Assembly: GCA_002314555.1 (NCBI GenBank)
Contig: DCGF01000098.1
Location: forward strand, 34,405 to 39,641
Reading direction: 5' to 3'
Length of the DNA: 5,237 nucleotides
Source: Ruminococcaceae bacterium UBA1785
GTDB lineage: Bacteria; Bacillota; Clostridia; Oscillospirales; Acutalibacteraceae
The notes under the pieces were generated by a model. It saw nothing but the letters and a program-made list of their open reading frames with translations. It was not told the origin of the DNA and did not search any database. Each line of letters starts with the position of its first letter. Position 1 is the stretch's first letter. Positions 1-5,237 of this stretch are shown piece after piece. The position numbers were made by a program, and so were the translations under genes.

Positions 1-1115
1 TCAAAGTACTTGTTGGTCATGGCAACTGTACGGTTAACAAGGTTACCGATAGTGTTAGCAAGGTCTGAGTTATAACGCTCAATCATAGTGTCATAAGTGA
101 TAGAACCGTCATTAGCATAAGGCATCTCAGAGAGAAGATAGTAACGAACGGCATCAACTCCAAAGAGTTCTACTAAATCATCAGCATAGATGATATTACC
201 CTTTGACTTACTCATCTTATCCTCACCGAAGAGGAGCCATGGATGACCGAATACCTGCTTAGGTAGTGGCTCACCAAGTGCCATAAGCATGATTGGCCAA
301 TAGATAGTATGGAATCTAACGATGTCCTTACCGATGATATGTACATCTGCAGGCCAGAGCTTCTTATAAAGATCAGATGAACCGTCTGGGTCATAACCGA
401 TAGCTGTGATATAGTTTGAAAGCGCATCAATCCAAACATAGATTACGTGCTTATCATCAAATGTTACAGGGATACCCCACTTAAAGCTTGTACGTGAAAC
501 GCAGAGGTCCTGAAGGCCTGGCTTAATAAAGTTATTAAGCATCTCTTTTTTACGAGCTTCTGGGTAAATGAAGTTCTCATTACTCTCAATATATTCCTCA
601 AGTTGTTTTTGATACTTTGAGAGTTTAAGGAAATAAGCTTCTTCCTTTGCAGGCTTTACCTCACGACCGCAGTCTGGGCATTTTCCATCAACAAGCTGAG
701 ACTCCGTCCAGAAAGACTCACAAGGTGTGCAGTAGAGACCTTCGTACTCACTCTTATAAATGTCACCTTGGTCATAAAGCTTCTTAAAAATCTTCTGTAC
801 AACTTTTTCATGATCTTCGTCAGTTGTACGGATGAACTTGTCGTATGTTGTATTAAGAAGGTCACAGATTTCACGAATCTCACCAGCAACTTTGTCTACA
901 TACTCCTTTGGAGATACGTTTGCTGCCTTTGCATATTCTTCAATCTTCTGACCGTGTTCGTCTGTGCCTGTGAGGAAGAAAACATCGTAGCCCTGCATTC
1001 GTTTGTACCTCGCAAGTGCGTCGGTCATAACGATTTCATAGGTATTACCTATGTGTGGCTTACGGCTAGTGTAAGCTATGGCAGTAGTAATATAAAACTT
1101 ACCTTTATCAGCCAT
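1..1115 (-). CDS. metG: Methionyl-tRNA synthetase, N-terminal part (cut by left edge)
   Basis: Class I aminoacyl-tRNA synthetase that charges tRNA-Met with methionine in the cytoplasm. About 371 residues are visible, starting MADKGKFYITTAIAYTS. The signature sites are in the right order: HIGN at 21-24 (HIGH motif), a TGTDEHG stretch near residue 50, a four-cysteine zinc knuckle (C129, C132, C146, C149), the WIDAL segment, and KMSKS at 300-304 followed by KGN. The reading frame is still open at base 1. The end of the catalytic region, the anticodon-binding domain and any C-terminal tRNA-binding (EMAPII-like) domain therefore lie outside the window; family members run roughly 510-670 residues. 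The start ATG follows an AAAGGAGG ribosome site (1123-1130). Upstream, 59 bp away and in the same direction, is a small unknown gene. I see no separate metG promoter in that gap, so co-transcription is likely. No T-box leader signature is present. Confidence 0.97.
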   Translation of the reverse strand, partial: MADKGKFYITTAIAYTSRKPHIGNTYEIVMTDALARYKRMQGYDVFFLTGTDEHGQKIEEYAKAANVSPKEYVDKVAGEIREICDLLNTTYDKFIRTTDEDHEKVVQKIFKKLYDQGDIYKSEYEGLYCTPCESFWTESQLVDGKCPDCGREVKPAKEEAYFLKLSKYQKQLEEYIESNENFIYPEARKKEMLNNFIKPGLQDLCVSRTSFKWGIPVTFDDKHVIYVWIDALSNYITAIGYDPDGSSDLYKKLWPADVHIIGKDIVRFHTIYWPIMLMALGEPLPKQVFGHPWLLFGEDKMSKSKGNIIYADDLVELFGVDAVRYYLLSEMPYANDGSITYDTMIERYNSDLANTIGNLVNRTVAMTNKYF

Positions 1116-1130
1116 ATTGATTCCTCCTTT

Positions 1131-1163
1131 AAAAAATTTAAACTGCCAGAATTATCTGACAGT
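1131..1163 (-). promoter_or_regulatory. Hairpin with U-rich tail just ahead of metG (possible attenuator)
   Basis: Read on the minus strand, ACTGTCAG (1163-1156) pairs with CTGGCAGT (1149-1142) across a 6-nt loop. The stem is 8 bp with one G-U wobble. It is followed by TTAAATTTTTT (1141-1131), which runs straight into the metG ribosome site. The shape is that of a weak intrinsic terminator or attenuator between the small gene and metG. There is no room for a promoter between the tail and the metG start, so complete termination here would silence metG; partial read-through is more plausible. The wobble makes the stem stronger on the minus strand than on the plus strand, where it is an A-C mismatch. 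Its function is inferred from shape only. Confidence 0.45.
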
Positions 1164-1174
1164 GTTTTTAAGTA

Positions 1175-1438
1175 TTACTTATTTCGCTTATCAGTCTTCT
1201 GCTGTTTTGATTTACGGTTTACAACAACAGAAGCCATTTTACCTTTTGCGGCATCTGATGAACTACCATCCACGAACTCATCCATACTAAACTGAATTTC
1301 AAGTTCACGAAGATACTTATCACGTTCACTCTCTTCAGAGTCTGCGAAAGACTGCCAATGGTGCTTCATTTTCTTTAGCTTTTCACTGTTTTCAATTTTT
1401 GAGTTATCTTTAAAGCTAAGCTTTCCGCGCTCATCCAA
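1175..1438 (-). CDS. Small uncharacterised charged protein, TTG start
   Basis: An 87-residue protein that I do not recognise. It begins MDERGKLSFKDN, has a probable charged helix at about 15-50 (ENSEKLKKMKHHWQSF then ESERDKYLRELEIQF), a short Gly/Ser/Asp-rich linker at 57-62, and a strongly basic Lys/Arg/Gln tail at 75-87. There is no cysteine, signal peptide or membrane segment, so it is probably soluble. The start is chosen at TTG because a perfect AGGAGGTG ribosome site sits 8 nt before it. The upstream ATG at 1504 would add a hydrophobic leader encoded by the promoter itself. A further ATG overlapping the TTG lies in another frame that closes after about 18 codons. It lies 59 bp before metG, and a good promoter sits immediately upstream. 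That the frame is a real gene rests on the promoter, ribosome site and intact length. The basic tail could contact nucleic acid, but this is speculation. Confidence 0.72.
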   Translation of the reverse strand: MDERGKLSFKDNSKIENSEKLKKMKHHWQSFADSEESERDKYLRELEIQFSMDEFVDGSSSDAAKGKMASVVVNRKSKQQKTDKRNK

Positions 1439-1446
1439 GTCCTTCA

Positions 1447-1454
1447 CACCTCCT
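1447..1454 (-). promoter_or_regulatory. Ribosome binding site that decides the TTG start
   Basis: The minus strand reads AGGAGGTG, a full match to the 3' end of 16S rRNA, 8 nt before the TTG at 1438-1436. A GTG in the same frame overlaps the end of this site and is too close to be used. Confidence 0.75.
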
Positions 1455-1475
1455 AAATAAGCGAAATACGGGTAA

Positions 1476-1504
1476 ATTTTAACATATAGTATTATTAATA
1501 TCAA
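1476..1504 (-). promoter_or_regulatory. Promoter for the small gene and probably metG
   Basis: On the minus strand a -35 box TTGATA (1504-1499) is followed by a 17-bp spacer and a -10 box TAAAAT (1481-1476). Each differs from the consensus by one base. The spacer ends in TGT, giving an extended -10 (TGTTAAAAT). Transcription would start near 1469, leaving a leader of about 30 nt before the TTG start. The -35 box lies 2 bp from the -35 box of the oppositely directed lipase promoter. Confidence 0.72.
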
Positions 1505-1506
1505 GA

Positions 1507-1535
1507 TTTACATTTAATTATTAGAGTAATATAAT
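1507..1535 (+). promoter_or_regulatory. Promoter for the lipase gene
   Basis: The plus strand has TTTACA (1507-1512, one mismatch to TTGACA), a 17-bp spacer and a perfect TATAAT (1530-1535). Transcription would start near 1542, about 32 nt before the lipase ATG. It is back-to-back with the leftward promoter. The flanking AT-rich sequence is loosely mirrored around the centre (CATATAGTATTATTA on the left, TAATATAATATATG on the right), largely because both -10 regions lie there. No clear operator is seen. Confidence 0.75.
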
Positions 1536-1573
1536 ATATGTGTTCTAAAAACTAGTGATACGGAGATGAAAGT

Positions 1574-2797
1574 ATGACAAAGAATAATAACTATCCAACC
1601 ATACTCCTCCACGGCTTTATGGGCTTTGGTAAGGGTGACTGGATCCATGACTACATGCTTCAGTACTGGGGATTTAAATTCTTCTGGAACAGAAAGCACA
1701 ACTTACTTCCTCGCCTTAAAAAGGAAGGTTACGAAGTATATAACCCACCACTCGGTCCATGGAACTCAGCTTGGGACCGTTGCTGCATTCTCTACGCTTA
1801 CCTCCTCGGCGGTACAGTAGACTATGGTGAGGCTCACTCAAAGAAGTTTGGTCATGCAAGATATGGCCGTACATACCCAGGCGTTCTTAAAGACTGGGGT
1901 AAACCAGGCAACCATGAAAAGATCAATATCGTTGGTCACAGCCTTGGTGGTTCTTTCGTTATCGCATTCTCTGATATGCTTATGAATGGTTCTGAGGAAG
2001 AGCGCGCAGCTACTCCAGAGTCAGAACTTTCTCCACTCTTCAAAGGTGGTCAGGGTGACCTCCTTCACTGTGTAGTAACACTTGCTGGTGTTAACAACGG
2101 TACAACTATGGCTTCTAAGCTTATGGAAGGCAACGGCTATAATAAGATAATGAAGGCTGTTTGCTACGGCGTAGGTACTATCGGTAGAATGGGTCTTGTA
2201 ACTCACTTCTGGGATCAGAGACTTGATCAGTGGAACATCACTGCAAATCCTGAAGATAAGCCTAAGTTCCTCCACATTGCAAAGCCAGATGAATACCGTG
2301 ACGGCGCTATCGCTTACTCAAAATGTAAGCAGGATAATGTTGGTTGGGAAATGACTCTCGAGTTCCAGGCTGAAGCTAATAAGAATAGAAAGCCAAACCC
2401 TAACACATATTACTTTGCTTATGTTGGTGAAGCTTCAGAGCCTAAGCCAAACGGAAACCACAAGCCAATTTGGAACGCTATGAACTTCGTTCCTTGGGGC
2501 GCTGGTTGGCTCACAGGTTCTGCTTGGTCAGATGAGATGGCTAAGGTTTATCCAGAGCATCCTAATAAGGAAGAATGGCTCTCAAACGACGGTTTTGTAA
2601 ACGTTCTTGGTCAGCGTGCTCCATTTAACGCTCCACAGGAAGAGTTTGAAGCTGGCAAAGAGTTAAAGCCAGGTATTTGGTACAATATGCCAACTAAACA
2701 TCAATGTCACCTCTCATGGAACGGCGCTCACATCCCAGCAGAGCAGTTCTTTGATTATATGGATGACATGTTCGAGCGTTTCGCAACACTTAAATAA
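1574..2797 (+). CDS. Triacylglycerol lipase/esterase, Geobacillus-Staphylococcus family, cytoplasmic
   Basis: A 407-residue alpha/beta hydrolase that should cleave carboxyl esters such as triglycerides. It resembles family I.5/I.6 lipases over its full length: oxyanion-hole segment LLHGFMGFG (11-19), the family-specific run GGTVDYGEAH...GHARYGRTYPG (79-103), nucleophile Ser123 in GHSLGG, Asp339 in NDGFVN and His379 in CHLSW. The four zinc ligands known from Geobacillus lipases are matched by Asp68, His88, His94 and Asp218 (LDQW). The calcium ligands after the catalytic His seem lost: Ser381 and His386 stand where Glu and Asp are expected. There is no signal peptide or propeptide, and the length matches the mature secreted enzymes (about 390), so this copy looks intracellular. 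The ATG follows GGAGAT (1562-1567) by 6 nt. The gene is more GC-rich than its neighbours and favours CAC, CCA and CTC/CTT codons, which suggests high expression. It is monocistronic, with its own promoter and terminator. Confidence 0.93.
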   Translation: MTKNNNYPTILLHGFMGFGKGDWIHDYMLQYWGFKFFWNRKHNLLPRLKKEGYEVYNPPLGPWNSAWDRCCILYAYLLGGTVDYGEAHSKKFGHARYGRTYPGVLKDWGKPGNHEKINIVGHSLGGSFVIAFSDMLMNGSEEERAATPESELSPLFKGGQGDLLHCVVTLAGVNNGTTMASKLMEGNGYNKIMKAVCYGVGTIGRMGLVTHFWDQRLDQWNITANPEDKPKFLHIAKPDEYRDGAIAYSKCKQDNVGWEMTLEFQAEANKNRKPNPNTYYFAYVGEASEPKPNGNHKPIWNAMNFVPWGAGWLTGSAWSDEMAKVYPEHPNKEEWLSNDGFVNVLGQRAPFNAPQEEFEAGKELKPGIWYNMPTKHQCHLSWNGAHIPAEQFFDYMDDMFERFATLK

Positions 2798-2811
2798 AGA
2801 TAAAAAAATAA

Positions 2812-2847
2812 AAGCACTTCGGGAAACCGAAGTGCTTATTTTTTTTT
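2812..2847. terminator. Bidirectional intrinsic terminator between convergent genes
   Basis: A perfect 11-bp stem (AAGCACTTCGG at 2812-2822 with CCGAAGTGCTT at 2827-2837) closes on a GAAA tetraloop. On the plus strand a 9-T run follows (2839-2847), ending the lipase transcript. On the minus strand the tail is TTTATTTTTTTA, ending the COG2426-type gene. The plus-strand T-run overlaps that gene's TAA stop (2848-2846), so the two genes share one minimal terminator. Confidence 0.95.
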
Positions 2848-3379
2848 ACTTAAAAAGACCAATGATTACATCAACAAGTCCATATGAAAGTGCAGCAACG
2901 ATAACACCTGCAATAGCAACACCAACTGCGATAACTTTAAATGCCTTTTTATTATCCATATCGAGAAGTGCTGCAACGAGGGAACCTGTCCATCCACCTG
3001 TTCCAGGAAGTGGTATAGCTACGAAAGCCATAAGTGCCCATTCCTCAAATTTAGATTGCTTCTCTTTCATCTCTTTGGCTTTCTTTTCGCCTCTATGCTG
3101 AATCCAGTTTACAAATGGTGCAAAGATTTTAAACTTGCCTAGCCAGTTTAAAACTTTCTTTACAAACATAAGAAGGAATGGAATTGGAAGCATGTTACCT
3201 ATGTAACAAATAATCATAGATGGGATAAGTGGAAGGTCTAAGATATATGCAGCAATAAGTCCTCCACGAAGTTCCAAGATTGGAAGCAAAGAAATAAAGA
3301 AAACTAGGAAATAGTTTCCTACAGTGCCACCGTCTGTGCCGAAGAAATTAACGATAGCATTTGCAAGTGTTTCAGCCAT
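2846..3379 (-). CDS. COG2426 / small multidrug export family membrane protein
   Basis: A 177-residue integral membrane protein that fits the Pfam 'putative small multi-drug export protein' family (PF06695, COG2426). Hydrophobic stretches lie at about 22-48, 51-74, 113-139 and 147-174. Two conserved Gly/Pro-rich turns interrupt them, PILELRGG (33-40) and IPLPGTGGWTGS (122-133), which look like re-entrant loops similar to those of DedA-type transporters. A Lys-rich amphipathic stretch (96-111) separates the two halves and probably faces the cytoplasm. The family name implies drug efflux, but to my knowledge the substrate is not established, so transport is an inference. The ATG is preceded by AGGAGA (3391-3386) at 6 nt. 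It lies 16 bp after the Nudix stop codon, so the two genes are almost certainly one operon, and it ends in the shared terminator. Length looks complete. Confidence 0.88.
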   Translation of the reverse strand: MAETLANAIVNFFGTDGGTVGNYFLVFFISLLPILELRGGLIAAYILDLPLIPSMIICYIGNMLPIPFLLMFVKKVLNWLGKFKIFAPFVNWIQHRGEKKAKEMKEKQSKFEEWALMAFVAIPLPGTGGWTGSLVAALLDMDNKKAFKVIAVGVAIAGVIVAALSYGLVDVIIGLFK

Positions 3380-3395
3380 AGTTTCTCTCCTATTA

Positions 3396-4115
3396 TTATT
3401 CTACGAATCCCTTACTGATAAGGAAGTCGCGAGCATCTGTTAAAATCTTTTTATCGTTATCAAATTTGAGACGTTTCATGGCTTGTTCAAATGGGAGCCA
3501 AGCGTAGTCCTCAATTTCATCTTCTTGGATGATAGTGTTAGTGTCATCCGTCTTAGCGACATAGATATTAACAGTTTTTTCTACACGGCTTTGGATATTA
3601 TATTCCGATGTAGTTTTAAAACCTGGAATGATTTCGATTCGAAGACCTGATTCCTCGAACACCTCACGAAGTGCTGTGTCCTCATCGGTCTCTCCCTCCT
3701 CAACGTGTCCCTTTGGAAAACTCCAGTGAACACTACGCTTGTTTTTAATGAGGAGGTAACGATATCCGTCACCAATCTTTCTAAAAACGATAGCGCCACA
3801 TGAGCGTTCATAGAGACAAGTGATATCATCTGGCTCAAAGAATTCGAGCGCATCTTTAATATCATGAATAATAAATCTCTTACTCTTTGGAGCAACAAGA
3901 TAATAGGTTTCCCCGTTCTTTTCACAGGTAGCATTAACTCGACCATCAAATGTGGAAACGGGATGGTTAATGCCTAAGACGAACGCCTTTAGCTTCTGTC
4001 GTCCTCTTGAGGTAACAAAATCGATTTCACCGTAATTTAGTTTGTAGATAAGACCATTTTCATCTGCAGAACCAACCGGAGTTGTTACCTTTACCCTGAC
4101 AAATTTGCCAAGCAT
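3396..4115 (-). CDS. Nudix hydrolase with N-terminal pyrophosphatase-like domain
   Basis: A 239-residue, two-part soluble protein. The C-terminal part (about 103-239) is a Nudix hydrolase with a perfect box G136-x5-E142-x7-R150-E151-V-F-E154-E155-S-G157-L, preceded by WSFPKGHVEEGE. It cleaves nucleoside diphosphates linked to another group. The WxFPKGH lead-in and the C-terminal FLISKG helix recall bis(5'-nucleosyl)-tetraphosphatase (Ap4A hydrolase) types, but the substrate cannot be fixed. The N-terminal part (1-97) resembles small class I inorganic pyrophosphatase-like proteins of Firmicutes: MLGKFVRVKVTTPVGS, a YxxNYGxI element (24-31), AFVLGINHPV (44-53) and a late VAP element (74-76). 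Where that family carries an Asp-rich metal-binding motif, this protein has basic residues (37-43), so pyrophosphatase activity is unlikely. The start is set by GGAGGG 6 nt upstream; an in-frame ATG 15 codons earlier falls at the predicted transcription start and is rejected. It is the first gene of an operon with the membrane protein. Confidence 0.9.
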   Translation of the reverse strand: MLGKFVRVKVTTPVGSADENGLIYKLNYGEIDFVTSRGRQKLKAFVLGINHPVSTFDGRVNATCEKNGETYYLVAPKSKRFIIHDIKDALEFFEPDDITCLYERSCGAIVFRKIGDGYRYLLIKNKRSVHWSFPKGHVEEGETDEDTALREVFEESGLRIEIIPGFKTTSEYNIQSRVEKTVNIYVAKTDDTNTIIQEDEIEDYAWLPFEQAMKRLKFDNDKKILTDARDFLISKGFVE

Positions 4116-4121
4116 AATATA

Positions 4122-4127
4122 CCCTCC
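4122..4127 (-). promoter_or_regulatory. Ribosome binding site that decides the Nudix start
   Basis: GGAGGG on the minus strand, 6 nt before the ATG at 4115-4113. Just upstream is a small GC-only inverted repeat, GCGC (4143-4140) and GCGC (4135-4132) around a 4-nt loop. It is too short to call a riboswitch. Confidence 0.75.
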
Positions 4128-4161
4128 GATAGCGCATACGCGCCGTAGACAATTTGGCATT

Positions 4162-4190
4162 ATTATACTATTAATGAAAGATAGTTACAA
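4162..4190 (-). promoter_or_regulatory. Promoter for the Nudix-membrane protein operon
   Basis: On the minus strand TTGTAA (4190-4185, four of six consensus bases) is followed by a 17-bp spacer and a perfect TATAAT (4167-4162). Transcription would start near 4155, giving a leader of about 40 nt. The -35 box begins one base after the terminator stem of the upstream polyprenyl synthase gene. Confidence 0.75.
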
Positions 4191-4191
4191 G

Positions 4192-4221
4192 AAAAAAGTG
4201 GTGCAAAAGCACCACTTTTTT
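4192..4221 (-). terminator. Intrinsic terminator of the polyprenyl synthase gene
   Basis: A perfect inverted repeat, AAAAAAGTGGTGC (4192-4204) and GCACCACTTTTTT (4209-4221), with a 4-nt loop. On the minus strand it begins 3 nt after the synthase TAA (4227-4225), and the six-T run closes the GC-rich core GTGGTGC. The sequence would also end plus-strand transcripts (TTTTTT then AACTTATTTTTTT), but no gene on that strand needs it. Confidence 0.93.
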
Positions 4222-4224
4222 AAC

Positions 4225-5237
4225 TTATTTTTTTCTCTGTTCAAGATACTCAATAAAACCAAGGATTAGTTCCTTACCCTCATCATCAAGGAAATCAATT
4301 TTAGAGAGATTTTCCTTAGCACGTGCGTAGTGGAACTCCATCTTATCATGCGCAAATTTATATGCACCAGTTTCATTAAATATTTCCTGTACACGTTTTA
4401 CGCCACTTAAATCTATTGAGTCATCACCATAGTACTTATTAAGTTCTTTAAGTGCAGCCTCATTTGTCTTCTTTACGTATGCATAAAGGAAAGTCTGCTT
4501 ATATTCAGCTACGTCGGCGCCAACGTCTTTTCCAAGTACTTCCCAGTCAGCATAAATACCAAGAAGGTCGTCTTGGATTTGGAATGCTAGACCGGTGTCT
4601 AGCATTATGTCAGCGACCTTCGCCGTCTGATCATCGGTGGCGCCGGCCAAAATCATACCAAGTACGATAGGTCCCATCGTTGTATAATAAGCAGTTTTAA
4701 GTGTAGCTAAATTTTCAATCACTACAAATGGGTCTTGAGGGATTGGACTCTCAACAGGAATCTGATCTTTATAACGCTCAGAGAATGGGATAACTACGTC
4801 CATTATTCCACCCTCAACGGTTTTAATTACCATGTTGTTATATTCTTTTAAAAGACGAATTAGATTCTCGTTATCAGAATAAGCTTTTAAAAGTTTCTGA
4901 TATGCAACATAAAGTCCAACATATCCAAGCGCTACTGATACACCCGAAACTAAATCCTTCATGACATCAGGACTATCCTCAAGTACTTTTGCGTTTGATA
5001 TATTAAATTCATTAAAAATTCTTACATGAGCGGTCTCTTTACCTCTACGAGTTTTTCCATGATCTAAAAGGTCATCATGAATTAAAATCGATGACTGAAA
5101 AACCTCTAAAGATAATGCAAGTTCATCAGAGTAGTCAATTCTCTCTTTGCCACCACAAATATAATAACCCATATTGGCAAGGACGCCACGAAGCATTTTG
5201 CCACCTGAGTTTATATGTGTAAAGTACGACATGGACC
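4225..5237 (-). CDS. Polyprenyl diphosphate synthase, N-terminus cut by right edge
   Basis: A trans-prenyltransferase that extends allylic diphosphates with isopentenyl diphosphate in the cytoplasm. Numbering from the Met at 5232: GGKMLRG (10-16), first Asp-rich motif DDLLD (53-57) followed by RRGKETAH (62-69), KT (179-180), second Asp-rich motif QIQDDLLG (218-225), and the closing K235 and YKQT (244-247) elements. Family members carry about 40 residues before GGK. The frame is still open at the window edge, so that Met is internal and the true start lies outside. No aromatic residue stands at the fourth or fifth position before DDLLD (Ser at -5, Ile at -4), which argues against a strict farnesyl product and for a longer chain; this is inference. 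Two usual positions differ: GY at 103-104 where GD is common, and EGGIMD (140-145) where GQxxD is common. It resembles the geranylgeranyl-type branch more than IspA. It ends at its own terminator. Confidence 0.92.
   Translation of the reverse strand, partial: SMSYFTHINSGGKMLRGVLANMGYYICGGKERIDYSDELALSLEVFQSSILIHDDLLDHGKTRRGKETAHVRIFNEFNISNAKVLEDSPDVMKDLVSGVSVALGYVGLYVAYQKLLKAYSDNENLIRLLKEYNNMVIKTVEGGIMDVVIPFSERYKDQIPVESPIPQDPFVVIENLATLKTAYYTTMGPIVLGMILAGATDDQTAKVADIMLDTGLAFQIQDDLLGIYADWEVLGKDVGADVAEYKQTFLYAYVKKTNEAALKELNKYYGDDSIDLSGVKRVQEIFNETGAYKFAHDKMEFHYARAKENLSKIDFLDDEGKELILGFIEYLEQRKK

Noticed and set aside
1116..1174. T-box or other riboswitch ahead of metG
   Set aside because: The gap is only 59 nt and lacks the T-box core and specifier stems; only a small hairpin is present.
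768..1295. Plus-strand 175-codon open frame across metG and the small gene
   Set aside because: It runs antisense to a clear MetRS and crosses an intergenic hairpin; its Cys/Phe-rich translation shows no recognisable motif and no ribosome site.
1439..1504. N-terminal extension of the small gene from the ATG at 1504 (hydrophobic MILIILYVKIYPY leader)
   Set aside because: This stretch contains the -35 and -10 boxes and the ribosome site; the ATG has no ribosome site of its own and lies upstream of the likely transcription start.
1480..1545. Regulator operator from the mirrored AT-rich repeats
   Set aside because: The similarity is imperfect and mostly explained by two AT-rich -10 regions facing outward; no clean palindrome.
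2751..3101. Plus-strand 116-codon open frame from the lipase end into the membrane protein gene
   Set aside because: It reads through the bidirectional terminator and is antisense to the COG2426-type gene; no family features.
4116..4160. 15-residue N-terminal extension of the Nudix protein from the ATG at 4160
   Set aside because: It sits between the -10 box and the predicted transcript start and lacks a ribosome site, whereas the ATG at 4115 has GGAGGG at 6 nt and begins the MLGK motif typical of the domain.
5230..5232. ATG at 5232 as the true start of the polyprenyl synthase
   Set aside because: Only nine residues precede the GGK motif, against about 40 in the family, no ribosome site is visible, and the frame stays open to the window edge.

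Overview
The window reads as ordinary, densely packed chromosome from a low-to-moderate GC Firmicute. The best guess is a Clostridia/Lachnospiraceae-type anaerobe such as a Butyrivibrio relative. This rests on strong AGGAGG-type ribosome sites, AT-rich sigma-A-like promoters, short U-tract terminators and the families present; no taxonomic marker was tested, so the genus is a guess. I see no mobile element, CRISPR array, tRNA, rRNA or phage gene.

Layout from left to right. Positions 1-1115 (minus) hold the N-terminal ~371 residues of methionyl-tRNA synthetase (metG), cut by the window edge. Just upstream of it, in the same direction, is an 87-residue uncharacterised protein (1175-1438), best started at a TTG codon. 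A small hairpin with a U-rich tail lies between the two. A very compact divergent promoter region (1476-1535) fires left into the small gene and metG, and right into a 407-residue cytoplasmic lipase of the Geobacillus/Staphylococcus family (1574-2797). A perfect 11-bp hairpin with T-runs on both sides ends the lipase and also the convergent gene on the other side.

That convergent unit is a two-gene minus-strand operon (3396-4115 then 2846-3379). The first gene encodes a Nudix hydrolase carrying an N-terminal domain that resembles a degenerate class I pyrophosphatase. The second encodes a four-helix membrane protein of the COG2426 'small multidrug export' family. The operon has its own promoter (4162-4190), which abuts the terminator of the last gene, a polyprenyl diphosphate synthase (4225 to the right edge, minus). 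That gene lacks its N-terminus in this window.

The genes do not form one obvious pathway: translation (MetRS), lipid ester hydrolysis, nucleotide clean-up with a membrane protein, and isoprenoid chain synthesis. No clearly new defence or metabolic system is visible. The most interesting points are the Nudix fusion to a pyrophosphatase-like domain that has lost its metal-binding acids, the lipase that keeps its zinc site but seems to lose its calcium site and has no signal peptide, the divergent promoters with -35 boxes 2 bp apart, and the unknown TTG-started gene plus hairpin in front of metG.
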